A model generated the notes under the pieces. The model did not search any database. It saw only the letters and a list, made by a program, of their open reading frames with translations, and was not told the origin of the DNA. The position numbers were made by a program, and so were the translations under genes. Shown here piece by piece: positions 52,674 through 60,790 of a DNA stretch of 64,000 nt (position 1 is the stretch's first letter; each line of letters opens with the position of its first letter). The DNA is from CAWELS01 sp964468205 (lineage in GTDB: Bacteria; Acidobacteriota; Terriglobia; Bryobacterales; Bryobacteraceae): contig CAYXVG010000021.1 in the NCBI GenBank assembly GCA_964468205.1, forward strand, positions 1 through 64,000. Direction: 5' to 3'.

Positions 52674-54203
52674 TTATTCTACCCGGAACCGGCCTTCGGT
52701 GGTGATGGTGCGGTTGGCATAGTTATCAGTGAATGTGTAGAGGGCGGTGTAGACGCCCTTTTCGAACCCGGAAGGGACGCTCATGTGGCCGCTGATGGGG
52801 ACGTGAAAGGTAGGCGGATGATAGACCCAGGAACCGCGGATATGTTCATAGTCAGGCTTTTCGAACACGACCTCTCCGCCTGGGCCGGTCACCTTCAGGC
52901 CCATTTGCACATCGGCCTGATCACCGCGAAACAGCGCGCCGAAGACTGAGCAGTCCATATAGACAGTGCCTCCGCCCCGGAGCACCGGGATCTCAACCGC
53001 GGGTCCGCCTTTGGAAAGTGACAACTGAAAGCCCCGCACCTCAAGACGGGTGGCCGGCGCGATTTGGGCCGCGTCAACCCGAAATGGTGCGGTGAGCTTG
53101 AGTTCATCGCCGTTGAGTTCATCCCGAACGTCGAGGACCAAGGTGCACGTTCCAGCCGGCACGGCTCCCGGTATCCCAAGGCTGAAAGTTCCGTGTACGG
53201 GCGCGCCTTCCCGCAGCCTGGTGCGGAATACGTTTGTCCAGGCCTTGTTCAGCGGGAGGCCGGCCGGATCGAGAACCACGAGATGGTAAGAGAGCTTCGG
53301 ATGGCCGCCTGCGTCGGTCGAATAGCCCACGACGTCGTACTTGACATGCACCGTATCGCCGGCGTGGTAAGGGCCGGGTGGCCGGGACGCGCCGTCTTTG
53401 CTCAGGAGGTAGTCGAAATTGACCGCCTTCAGCGCGCCCGATGAGGCAAGGTTTACACCAGGAGATATGTCGGGCGCGGGATACCCGGTGTTTTCCACCG
53501 GTGCCGCCGCCGGCTCCACCGCCTGCGCGGCTGGTGTTCCGGCTGGCACGTCGTGCAGCAGCCAGGCTCCGGTGAAGGCGCCGCCGCACAACAACAGCCA
53601 AAGCACGACCAGCCCCGTTCGGAGAAACCCGGCCACTCTCTTCTCGAACACCACGGTTCCGGCCAGATGGTCACCGACACGCTGCCGCGACTTGGACAGC
53701 ATTGCGACGATAAACCCGACGAGATAGAAGGCAAAGGCGTCAATCAGCCTCGCGAGGTTGCGAATCAGAGAGGATCGGAGGTCACAGTCCCCGCCGTCTT
53801 TCTTCCTCACCTGAATGCCAATCATTCCTTTGCCGAGAGTGGCTCCGAAGAGGCCTTCGCCGAGCCATAGGTAGCAGAAGGTGATCAAAGCCGTTGCCAA
53901 TATCGTGATCAGCGCCGGTGTCCCTTCGAGAGAGAATCCAGAGCCGGTAAGGCCTCCGAGTCTCCCAGCAAGGGCCATGCCGGCCACCGCGAAGACGGCC
54001 ACGGTGACGACGGTGTCCAGCACAACCGACAAGAAGCGGTCTCCCATGCGGGCGATGCGTTCGCCCTGGGCCGGGGCAGGTTCCGGCGCCGATCCTACCG
54101 CGGCGGCGGAAGTGATGCCGGACTGCTCTGAGAGCTTTCGCCCGCAGGCAGGACAGACATTGACATTTTCGGGGACTTGCGCACCACAGAATCTGCAGAA
54201 CAT
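52674..54203 (-). CDS. RDD-family membrane protein with N-terminal zinc ribbon and large extracytoplasmic domain
   Basis: A 509-residue protein. An N-terminal zinc ribbon (MFCRFCGAQVPENVNVCPACGRKL) is followed by an RDD membrane domain (about 50-185) with the R-D pairs in RMGDRFLSVVLDTVV and LIRNLARLIDAFAF. A single helix (about 195-215) and a beta-rich C-terminal region of about 290 residues follow. The start is set by GGAGG 8 bases upstream. The stop lies 10 bases from the IS630 end, but the C-terminal strand reads naturally, so it is not truncated. The function is unknown. Confidence 0.78.
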   Translation of the reverse strand: MFCRFCGAQVPENVNVCPACGRKLSEQSGITSAAAVGSAPEPAPAQGERIARMGDRFLSVVLDTVVTVAVFAVAGMALAGRLGGLTGSGFSLEGTPALITILATALITFCYLWLGEGLFGATLGKGMIGIQVRKKDGGDCDLRSSLIRNLARLIDAFAFYLVGFIVAMLSKSRQRVGDHLAGTVVFEKRVAGFLRTGLVVLWLLLCGGAFTGAWLLHDVPAGTPAAQAVEPAAAPVENTGYPAPDISPGVNLASSGALKAVNFDYLLSKDGASRPPGPYHAGDTVHVKYDVVGYSTDAGGHPKLSYHLVVLDPAGLPLNKAWTNVFRTRLREGAPVHGTFSLGIPGAVPAGTCTLVLDVRDELNGDELKLTAPFRVDAAQIAPATRLEVRGFQLSLSKGGPAVEIPVLRGGGTVYMDCSVFGALFRGDQADVQMGLKVTGPGGEVVFEKPDYEHIRGSWVYHPPTFHVPISGHMSVPSGFEKGVYTALYTFTDNYANRTITTEGRFRVE

Positions 54204-54515
54204 GGTCGACACCTCCTCTGCTTCAGGTGCATAAGTTAGCGGTTCTCAGACAGCGGACATCGCCCGATTGCGCGGGTTCAACCCGCAATAGCTCGCGCCG
54301 TACCGTGAAACAAGAAGATGCGCGTGCTTGAAGATATCCTCCAATACTTTCTTAGTACAGGATCTGATTATAGAATGCAAGGGTTTTCAACTGAGATGCC
54401 CTGGGCGTCAAGATGCGGGGATATGGCCAGGCGGCCGGTGAGCGGAATACTTACACCGAATGGCCCGGCGCACGACGCGTCTCCCCATCACGGTGATTTC
54501 CATTCCGCCCCCCCC
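54204..54515. other. Intergenic region upstream of the RDD gene
   Basis: About 310 bases with no gene-like frame. It includes a moderately AT-rich segment around 54330-54385 that may hold the RDD promoter on the reverse strand, but I cannot assign boxes with confidence. Confidence 0.35.
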
Positions 54516-54551
54516 AAAAAAACGAGGCCGGCGCTGTCGCCAGGACCGGCC
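54516..54551 (-). terminator. Rho-independent terminator of the ceramidase-like gene
   Basis: On the reverse strand, arms GGCCGG and CCGGCC (54526-54551) are followed by TCG and a run of seven T. It lies about 67 bases after the stop at 54618. Confidence 0.75.
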
Positions 54552-54617
54552 CCAACAGAGAGGAGGCAGGAGTCAACTACAGGGATGCTTCTACGGAATG
54601 AAGCCCGAAATACCTTG

Positions 54618-55964
54618 CTAGTGCTTCGGCTCCACGCCGATGCGCCTCATCACCTGCCGGATAGTGGCGAAGATCGTCTCTTCGACACTCTCTTCGAACG
54701 GGCCGGGCATACCGTAGTAGACCATGCTCCGGTCCGCCTCATAGCCGCCTTCGCGCAGAATGCGCACCGAGGGGATATAACACATCACGTCATTCGAATA
54801 GCCGGCCACGATCAGATCTTCTCCGGCGTACTCGCGCTTCGCCCGCAGCGAGTAGTCCACCACTACTTCGCCGCCGAGGGCAAGCAGCGCGGGGCCGCGT
54901 CCGAGCCGTATCGCGTGCACAGGGTAGGGCACGGAGCGGATCGGACTCCGGCGAGCGTAAGCGGCCAACATCTCCTTCGCCCGGCGGACATAAGCCGGGT
55001 TCTCGTGTGACAGCTCCCGCTCAAACTGTTCGCGCGTATGATACTGGAACGGCAGATCCACGAGCTGGAAGGCGGCGCGCAGCGGCGGCCGCACCGGCTT
55101 CATCCTCTCTCGCATTACGCGTTCCACCTCGGCGGCGAGCGACTTCCCGTGCGCCTCGGCGTTGCTGACTCGCGTCCGGGGATTCGGATTCTGGTCTCCG
55201 CCGCAAAGCGCCAGAAACAGAGCGGCCCCACCGGACTTTTCCAACTCTGCGGCGGCGATACCAGAGTAATCGCCGCTGATGCGGTAGTGCTCCCCGGTGA
55301 GCGTCGTGTTGTGACAGGCGTAACCGAAAACAACGGCCCGCGGAGCGCCCTCGGGTGAGGTGACCCGCAGCACCGGGACCGAATGATCCACCGGTCCCTC
55401 CGGAGTGACGCCGAAGCCGGTCCAGGTCCCCTCGGACCCCAGCACGCGGCGATTCGCGGCGAATCCGGCCGAGCCCTGGCCATAGGCGATCCGCGCGGGA
55501 GCGAGATCGGCGAGCGCCGCCCCGATCACGGTGACCATCGAATCGGCCACGCGGCGGCCATACCGCCGCAGCTTCTTTTCTTCTCCCGCCGGAAGGCTAT
55601 ACATCGTGCTGAGATTCGGCCATACCACCGGCCCGGTGTGCGTGTGGCTCGCGTTCAAGAGTATTTGCGGCCGTTCGAGCTCGTATTCGCTCGCGGCACG
55701 GGCGCAAACCTCGTCGGCGAGCGATCGCGGAATGCCGATGAGGTCGGCCGTCACCAGCACTACGCGGTAGCCTTTCGCATCCTCGATCGCCAGAGCGCGG
55801 AGGTAGAGATCCTGCAGCACGCCTTCGGAAGGCTTCTCTCGGCTCGCGTAGCCGGAGAGCCAGATGGGGCCTGCCGGTGTGATCTTGATCCTTGCGACTC
55901 CGGCCCGGAAGTCCGCTCCTTGCAGAGAGGCGCAGAGCAGCGCCAGCAGCAGCAGGCGAGTCAC
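54618..55964 (-). CDS. Secreted neutral/alkaline ceramidase-like hydrolase
   Basis: A 448-residue protein with GTG start at 55964, preceded by GGAGG at 7 bases, and a signal peptide (TRLLLLALLCASLQGA). The ceramidase-type N-terminal fold is suggested by FRAGVARIKITPAGPIWLSGYASREKPSEGVLQDLYLRALAIED. Zinc ligands are suggested by LLNASHTHTGP and VVFGYACHNTTL. Neutral ceramidases split ceramide to sphingosine, but Acidobacterial relatives are often of unknown substrate. The C-terminal domain seems shorter than in true ceramidases. Its start overlaps the phosphoribosyltransferase stop (GTGA). Confidence 0.78.
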   Translation of the reverse strand: MTRLLLLALLCASLQGADFRAGVARIKITPAGPIWLSGYASREKPSEGVLQDLYLRALAIEDAKGYRVVLVTADLIGIPRSLADEVCARAASEYELERPQILLNASHTHTGPVVWPNLSTMYSLPAGEEKKLRRYGRRVADSMVTVIGAALADLAPARIAYGQGSAGFAANRRVLGSEGTWTGFGVTPEGPVDHSVPVLRVTSPEGAPRAVVFGYACHNTTLTGEHYRISGDYSGIAAAELEKSGGAALFLALCGGDQNPNPRTRVSNAEAHGKSLAAEVERVMRERMKPVRPPLRAAFQLVDLPFQYHTREQFERELSHENPAYVRRAKEMLAAYARRSPIRSVPYPVHAIRLGRGPALLALGGEVVVDYSLRAKREYAGEDLIVAGYSNDVMCYIPSVRILREGGYEADRSMVYYGMPGPFEESVEETIFATIRQVMRRIGVEPKH

Positions 55965-56575
55965 ACCCAGACCTCCTGGAGCGGCACACCCTTCGTGCAA
56001 AGGTCGCACTCGCCGTCGTGGCCGAAGTAGACGTTCTCGAGCTTGGCGAGGTAATAGAAGGGCAGGGAATCGAAGTCGGCGGTTTCAGGTGTCGGCTGGT
56101 AGACCACCACGGCGAGTCCGACGATCTCGGCGCCGTTCGATTCCACCAGCGCCTTGAGCTCCGTCAACTTGCCGCCGGAGCGAAGAATGTCATCCACGAG
56201 CAGAACCTTTTCGCCCGCGCTCTGCTCCAGAAACTGGCGAAAGCGGAGCGGCGCCGTTTCGCACTCCTTTTCGGCCCAGTAGACCTGCTTGGCCCGCAAC
56301 GCCTCGCAGAGGGTGTAAGCCACTGGAAGCCCACCCGTGGCCGGGCAAACGATGGAGAGATCGGGAATGATGGCGCGGATCTCCGGATTCGCTCTCACCA
56401 GGCGGCTGAGTCCAACGCTCAAAATCTTCTGATGCTGGAAATAGCGCATCGCCAGCGGTATCTGAAGATACTGATCCGAGTGGAGTCCGTTAGGATAACG
56501 GAAATGACCATCGCGGAGGGCGCCTGTCTGGCGAAGTTGGGTGGTTACCTCATCTTGCGTCGGCACCAAATGCAT
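55961..56575 (-). CDS. pyrE: Orotate phosphoribosyltransferase
   Basis: A 204-residue type-I phosphoribosyltransferase. GALRDGHFRYPNGLHSDQYLQIPLA near the N-terminus is typical of OPRT, and the PRPP motif VLLVDDILRSGGK lies at about 125-137. The C-terminus CDLCTKGVPLQE has a Cys pair found in some bacterial OPRTs. It forms orotidylate in pyrimidine synthesis. It follows the sugar transferase by 5 bases and overlaps the ceramidase-like gene. Other pyrimidine genes are absent. A related PRTase function is the alternative. Confidence 0.8.
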   Translation of the reverse strand: MHLVPTQDEVTTQLRQTGALRDGHFRYPNGLHSDQYLQIPLAMRYFQHQKILSVGLSRLVRANPEIRAIIPDLSIVCPATGGLPVAYTLCEALRAKQVYWAEKECETAPLRFRQFLEQSAGEKVLLVDDILRSGGKLTELKALVESNGAEIVGLAVVVYQPTPETADFDSLPFYYLAKLENVYFGHDGECDLCTKGVPLQEVWV

Positions 56576-56580
56576 AACTC

Positions 56581-57996
56581 TTAGTGTGCTCCTTTACCGC
56601 TTAAGACGTGCGGTATTGTTTGCAGAAGGATGGTGGCGTCGAGCCGGAGCGACCAGGTGTCGATGTATTCCAAATCCTTCCGCATCCAACTCTCGAAATC
56701 GAGCGCGTCTCGGCCCTCGATCGCCCACAGGCAGGTTAACCCGGGGCGCATGCGCAGCCGGCGGCGCTGCCACCGTTCGTACTTCTCGACCTCGTCGGGT
56801 ACCGGCGGACGCGGGCCGACTAATGACATATCACCTTTCAAAACGTTCCACAACTGCGGCCATTCGTCGAAGGAGAACCTGCGCAGGAGGCGGCCGATCG
56901 GTGTAACCCGCGGATCGTTGGCGATCTTGAACGCGGTGGACTTTTCATTGAGATGCGCCAGCTCCGCCTTGCGCTCCTCCGCATCCTGCACCATGGAACG
57001 GAACTTGTAAAGCGTAAACCTGCGCCCATTCAACCCGCACCGCTCCTGGCGAAAGATCGCCGGCCCGGGCGAGGTGAGCCGTATCAGAACCACGGCCAGC
57101 AGGAGGAAGGGCGCCAGTATCACCAACGCCGCCAGGGACACGACGATGTCGAGGAACCGCTTCAGCATCAACAGGATCTCGTCATGAGGCGTCGAGGAGA
57201 ACGTGAGCAGCGGAACGCCTCCCAAGCGGTCCATGTAGACGTCACTGTTCACGTGGGGGAAAAAGTCCACCGCCACGCGGGTTTTCACGCCCTCTTCGTC
57301 GCACAGCAGCAGCACCTCCTCCAGCTCGGACAAGCGCTTGCTATCCACGGCGAAGATGATCTCATCGATCACTTGGCCTTCGAGCAGCTCTGGAAGCTGG
57401 TTCAGCGAATAGACCGGGTAGCGGTTCCGCAACGTGATCTCCCGCTCGCCGCCGCCGTTGCCGGGGTAGATGAAACCCATCAGGCGGATGCCATGGTTGG
57501 CGGCCCTTTCCACGTTGCGGCCCACGCGCCTGGCCCGGGGGCCGCTGCCGGCGATGAAGACATAGTAGGGAGCGCCGAATCCCCGGCGGAACCAGCCGAG
57601 CGCCAGCGGTGCGTTCACCCGGAACAGTACCAGTAGGACGCCGTTGTAAACAAGGAAGATCCCCAGGAACGGCCGGCTCAGGTCGAGGCGCAGCGTGTAT
57701 TCGACGAGAACGAGTCCAACTCCGCAAAACACACACTGCTGCAACGTTTCGCGGAGGATCACGGGAAGCCGCTCGGCGTCCATCCGGTCATAGATGTTCA
57801 GCCAGGAACCGGTGAGCGGCCAGATCAATGCGGCGGTACCCATCAGCAGGACTTTCACCGGGGTCACGAGGAAGAACACACGCTCTAAAGGGAGCGCCAT
57901 GCGGGTCCTGTAGGCGAGTTCGAATGCAAGCAGGGTCAGCGCGACATCGGCTATTCCGAACAGTAACTTGTCTTTGCGTCGATGCCGGACAAACAC
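56581..57996 (-). CDS. Undecaprenyl-phosphate sugar transferase (polyprenyl glycosylphosphotransferase)
   Basis: A 471-residue membrane enzyme. N-terminal hydrophobic segments (about 15-130) precede a nucleotide-binding-like domain (about 145-260; YVFIAGSGPRARRVGRNVERAA). A membrane segment at about 285-310 follows, and then the bacterial sugar-transferase domain with FRQERCGLNGRRFTLYKFRSM, SFDEWPQLWNVLKGDMSLVGPRPP and RPGLTCLWAIEGRDAL. It starts lipid-linked glycan synthesis by transferring a sugar phosphate to undecaprenyl phosphate. The start is GTG 57996. It precedes pyrE by 5 bases. Confidence 0.9.
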   Translation of the reverse strand: MFVRHRRKDKLLFGIADVALTLLAFELAYRTRMALPLERVFFLVTPVKVLLMGTAALIWPLTGSWLNIYDRMDAERLPVILRETLQQCVFCGVGLVLVEYTLRLDLSRPFLGIFLVYNGVLLVLFRVNAPLALGWFRRGFGAPYYVFIAGSGPRARRVGRNVERAANHGIRLMGFIYPGNGGGEREITLRNRYPVYSLNQLPELLEGQVIDEIIFAVDSKRLSELEEVLLLCDEEGVKTRVAVDFFPHVNSDVYMDRLGGVPLLTFSSTPHDEILLMLKRFLDIVVSLAALVILAPFLLLAVVLIRLTSPGPAIFRQERCGLNGRRFTLYKFRSMVQDAEERKAELAHLNEKSTAFKIANDPRVTPIGRLLRRFSFDEWPQLWNVLKGDMSLVGPRPPVPDEVEKYERWQRRRLRMRPGLTCLWAIEGRDALDFESWMRKDLEYIDTWSLRLDATILLQTIPHVLSGKGAH

Positions 57997-58063
57997 TGTG
58001 ATTCCGCCCCCAGAATATCACGCCCGGCCCCGGATGCCCGGCCAGAATTACCGCAGCCCGCAC

Positions 58064-58795
58064 TCAGGGCCGCTCGTCAATCAATTCCGGCAGGATTTCC
58101 CCGGCCCTGCCAAGCAGGGACGCATCCACGCTTGCGGAGAAGGATGTCGCTTCGAGATTGACTTCGATCACGCGCGCGCCGTTGTGCTTCGCCGTGGGAA
58201 CGAGTCCGGCCGCCGGGTAGACGACCGCCGAGGTCCCAGCAACAAGCATCACGTCGCAACCGGCCGCGGCTTCCACGGCCCCTTCCCAGACGCCTCCCGG
58301 CAGTAATTCACCGAACCACACCACGGCCGGACGCAGTATTCCTCCACACGCGCAGCGGGGCGGAATGTCGGGAAATTTAAGTCGCTCATCGCGATCCTCG
58401 CGGCGGCACGAGGTGCAGCGCAAATCCCAAAGGTCGCCGTGTACTTTGAGAATATTGCGGCTGCCGGCGCGGTCATGCAGGCCGTCGACGTTCTGGGTAA
58501 TGAGCGTGAACCACGGCTTGCGCTCCTCGAGATCGGCCAGAGCCCGGTGGCCGGCGTTGGGCGTAGTGTCCGCGATCAACTTGCGGCGCCACAGGTACCA
58601 CTCCCAGACCAGCTCAGGATCCCGGGCGAACGCTTCCGGCGTGGCCAGATCTTCGGGACGGTACTGCTTCCAGAAACCGCCGGGACCGCGAAACGTGGGC
58701 ACGCCGCTCTCCGCGGATATGCCCGCTCCGGTGAGGACGGCGACTCGTTCAGCATCACGGAGCCACTGCCGGGCCTGATCCGTCTTCGTGTCCAT
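58064..58795 (-). CDS. cobB: NAD-dependent protein deacylase (sirtuin)
   Basis: A 243-residue sirtuin. The Rossmann motif VLTGAGISAESGVPTFRG (about 19-36), the catalytic His in LKVHGDLW, TQNVDGLHDRAG, and a zinc module CTSC...CACG are intact. The YLWR stretch at about 67-70 is a YxxR pair, which in class III sirtuins such as CobB/SIRT5 recognises succinyl-type acyl groups, so desuccinylation is likely. It starts 12 bases after the DHDPS-like gene. Confidence 0.93.
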   Translation of the reverse strand: MDTKTDQARQWLRDAERVAVLTGAGISAESGVPTFRGPGGFWKQYRPEDLATPEAFARDPELVWEWYLWRRKLIADTTPNAGHRALADLEERKPWFTLITQNVDGLHDRAGSRNILKVHGDLWDLRCTSCRREDRDERLKFPDIPPRCACGGILRPAVVWFGELLPGGVWEGAVEAAAGCDVMLVAGTSAVVYPAAGLVPTAKHNGARVIEVNLEATSFSASVDASLLGRAGEILPELIDERP

Positions 58796-58807
58796 CAGTC
58801 CCCCGTT

Positions 58808-59791
58808 TCAGTACCTTAGATACGGTTTGCAGGCCGCCCAATTGTACTCGATCTCGGCGATTGCGGCGGAGGAGTAAGTGTAGTCCCGCAGGCGGCTGAC
58901 GGTGGTTTTGAAGACGCCGCGTTTTTTCATGATGTACTGCCGGGTCCCCGGAACCTGGCGGTCGCAGTTCAGCATGAGGCCGAGCGTCGCGAAGATCTCG
59001 CGCGCCTTGTTCGGATAACCGGATTGGAATGCGTCCCAAATCTGCGGATACAGGTCGGCGTACGGGGAGCCGGGCATGGTTCCGTCCATGCCGAGGCGCA
59101 TCTCGTAGGTCATCCCGCGGCCACCGCCGCCGGAAAAGATCGCCTTGATGGCGGGACGGTGTTTGTCGAGCTCGATCATCCGGCCGATGATCGGCTGATA
59201 CTCCTCCTTGATGTAGCCGAGGTTCTCGTGCTTCCGCGCCATCTCCACCAGGAAGTCGATGGTGGGTTCGATCCCTTCCGCCCCGCCGGTGGTTTGCATG
59301 AAGAGGGGCAATTTGGTGGCCCGCGCGAGCGTGCCATAGTACTCCTCGTATCCAGCGAGCGCCTTGGCCTCCCTGGGAGGAATGGCGATCACGGCGTCCG
59401 GCCCGAGCCGGTTTGCCTCTCTCAGATATTGCATCGCTCCTTTCAGATCCGGCGCCTGCACGCCAAAGACGAGCGCCGGTTTGCGGCCCGAATGCGCCTT
59501 GGCGATAACCTCCATCCCGCGGAAGCGCTCATCCATCGTTAGCTTCGAATACTCGCTGGCGAGCTGCGGCCACACCATTCCGTGGACGCCGCATCTATCC
59601 AGGAAATCCACCTCGCGGGCGAGATCCTCGTAGTCGACCTCCTTGGAATCGTTGTACGGGGTGGCCATGATCGGGAATATCCCGCGCAGCTTCGGGTTTC
59701 GTGCCGCCTTCGAGTGCATGGCCACCGCCCCGCCGCCCAGCAAGCCTAGGAAGCGCCGGCGTGAGACTGTTGAAAAACCGCTTGCGGTCAT
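58808..59791 (-). CDS. Tat-exported dihydrodipicolinate synthase-family aldolase
   Basis: A 327-residue protein with twin-arginine signal (VSRRRFLGLLGGGAVAM). The DHDPS barrel is shown by LRGIFPIMATPYNDSKEVDYEDLAREVDFLDRCGVHGMVW and by LGYIKEE, where the Lys is the expected Schiff-base residue. The usual YNxP stretch is replaced by MQTTGG, so it is probably not a true DapA. Relatives include 2-keto-3-deoxy acid aldolases. The product and substrate are unknown. A -10-like TAAGAT (59798-59803, reverse) lies 6 bases before the start. Confidence 0.8.
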   Translation of the reverse strand: MTASGFSTVSRRRFLGLLGGGAVAMHSKAARNPKLRGIFPIMATPYNDSKEVDYEDLAREVDFLDRCGVHGMVWPQLASEYSKLTMDERFRGMEVIAKAHSGRKPALVFGVQAPDLKGAMQYLREANRLGPDAVIAIPPREAKALAGYEEYYGTLARATKLPLFMQTTGGAEGIEPTIDFLVEMARKHENLGYIKEEYQPIIGRMIELDKHRPAIKAIFSGGGGRGMTYEMRLGMDGTMPGSPYADLYPQIWDAFQSGYPNKAREIFATLGLMLNCDRQVPGTRQYIMKKRGVFKTTVSRLRDYTYSSAAIAEIEYNWAACKPYLRY

Positions 59792-59797
59792 GGCGGA

Positions 59798-59803
59798 ATC
59801 TTA
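59798..59803 (-). promoter_or_regulatory. -10-like box before the DHDPS-family gene
   Basis: On the reverse strand TAAGAT ends 6 bases before the ATG, and no Shine-Dalgarno sequence is seen. Confidence 0.35.
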
Positions 59804-59838
59804 TCACGCTCATTCGCCCGCTTGGCCGGCCGTCATGC

Positions 59839-59844
59839 TACAAA
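59839..59844 (+). promoter_or_regulatory. -10-like box before the VWFA-related gene
   Basis: TACAAA ends 7 bases before the ATG at 59852. An AAGGA overlaps this interval, so a short-leader reading is also possible. Confidence 0.35.
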
Positions 59845-59851
59845 GGATTCA

Positions 59852-60658
59852 ATGATCCGACCCGCGTGCGCCATGATCCTCGCCTCGATTTTAGCGATTC
59901 CGCTCGCGGCCGCCACGAAGCTGATCGTGACCGTAACCGATAGGAAAGCCGGGACGGCTATTACAGGCTTGCAGGCCTCCGATTTCACGATCACCGTCGA
60001 CAACAACCCCAAGCAGGTGCAGGAGTGCGAATACGTCACCGGAGTCATTGACATCGTGCTGATGGTGGAGTCTAGCTCGCTGGGACAGCAAGCCGCCAGC
60101 TTGGCGCCCAGCCTGATCGCCGAACTGTCCGAAAAAGAACAGATGTCGATCGTTGCCTACGACGCCTCCGCCGAACAGCTTCAGGACTTCACTTCCAGCA
60201 AAGACCTCCTCCGGGAAGCGATTGGCCAGATTCGGTTCGGCAATAGCCCGCGTCTGCTGGACGCCCTCTACGCTGTAGTAGCGGACGGCTTTGAAGGATC
60301 GACTTTCCGCCGCGTTATCCTCCTCCTCACGAGCGGGGTGGACGGGCCCAACTCCGTAACTGACGAGGAGTTGCTGCGAATCTGCCGGCGGAACGGAGTC
60401 TCGATATTTCCCGTTCACCTGATGGGCTATGGGCGTTCGAAACTCCGGGATCTCGCGCGGCTGACGGGAGGAGCCTTATTCAGTGCGCAGGATCTTTCGA
60501 AACATTCCGATAATCCAGCCGCTGTAATCTTCGAGGCGATGCGCGGCCACTACCGCATCACGATCGGGGGCAATCTGCCGCTCGGGGAGAAGGCTAAGTT
60601 TGAAATACGCGGCCACAAGACGAATAAGCTGAATATCTCGTTTCTCGAACTGAACTAG
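59852..60658 (+). CDS. Secreted VWFA-related protein
   Basis: A 268-residue protein with signal peptide (MIRPACAMILASILAIPLAAA). Residues about 25-55 match the VWFA-related N-terminal strand pattern (VTDRKAGTAITGLQASDFTITVDN). The von Willebrand A fold follows (IDIVLMVESSSLGQQ, RVILLLTSGVDG). The usual metal-binding DxSxS is degenerate (VESSS), so metal binding is doubtful. The type is common in Acidobacteriota and of unknown function. A perfect 28-base palindrome begins immediately after its stop. Confidence 0.8.
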   Translation: MIRPACAMILASILAIPLAAATKLIVTVTDRKAGTAITGLQASDFTITVDNNPKQVQECEYVTGVIDIVLMVESSSLGQQAASLAPSLIAELSEKEQMSIVAYDASAEQLQDFTSSKDLLREAIGQIRFGNSPRLLDALYAVVADGFEGSTFRRVILLLTSGVDGPNSVTDEELLRICRRNGVSIFPVHLMGYGRSKLRDLARLTGGALFSAQDLSKHSDNPAAVIFEAMRGHYRITIGGNLPLGEKAKFEIRGHKTNKLNISFLELN

Positions 60659-60686
60659 CGAACTCCCGCCGGCCGGCGGGAGTTCG
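60659..60686. repeat. 28-bp perfect palindrome after the VWFA-related gene
   Basis: Fourteen-base arms with no loop begin next to the stop codon; the core is CCGCCGGCCGGCGG. No T-tract follows on the forward strand. It could form a cruciform, act as a transcript-end hairpin, or be a protein-binding site. Confidence 0.55.
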
Positions 60687-60737
60687 GGGTTCTATAAGGG
60701 GCCTTCGAGGTTCAGAAAGAGACTCCGTCAGAGAGAC

Positions 60738-60765
60738 AAAAAGGCCGGCAGAGTCTCCGCCGGCC
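60738..60765 (-). terminator. Rho-independent terminator of the coiled-coil gene
   Basis: On the reverse strand, GGCCGGC and GCCGGCC arms (7 bp) with a 9-base loop are followed by TTTTTGT. It lies about 25 bases after the stop at 60791. Confidence 0.75.
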
Positions 60766-60790
60766 TCTCGTGTGCATCACAGGGGGCTGT

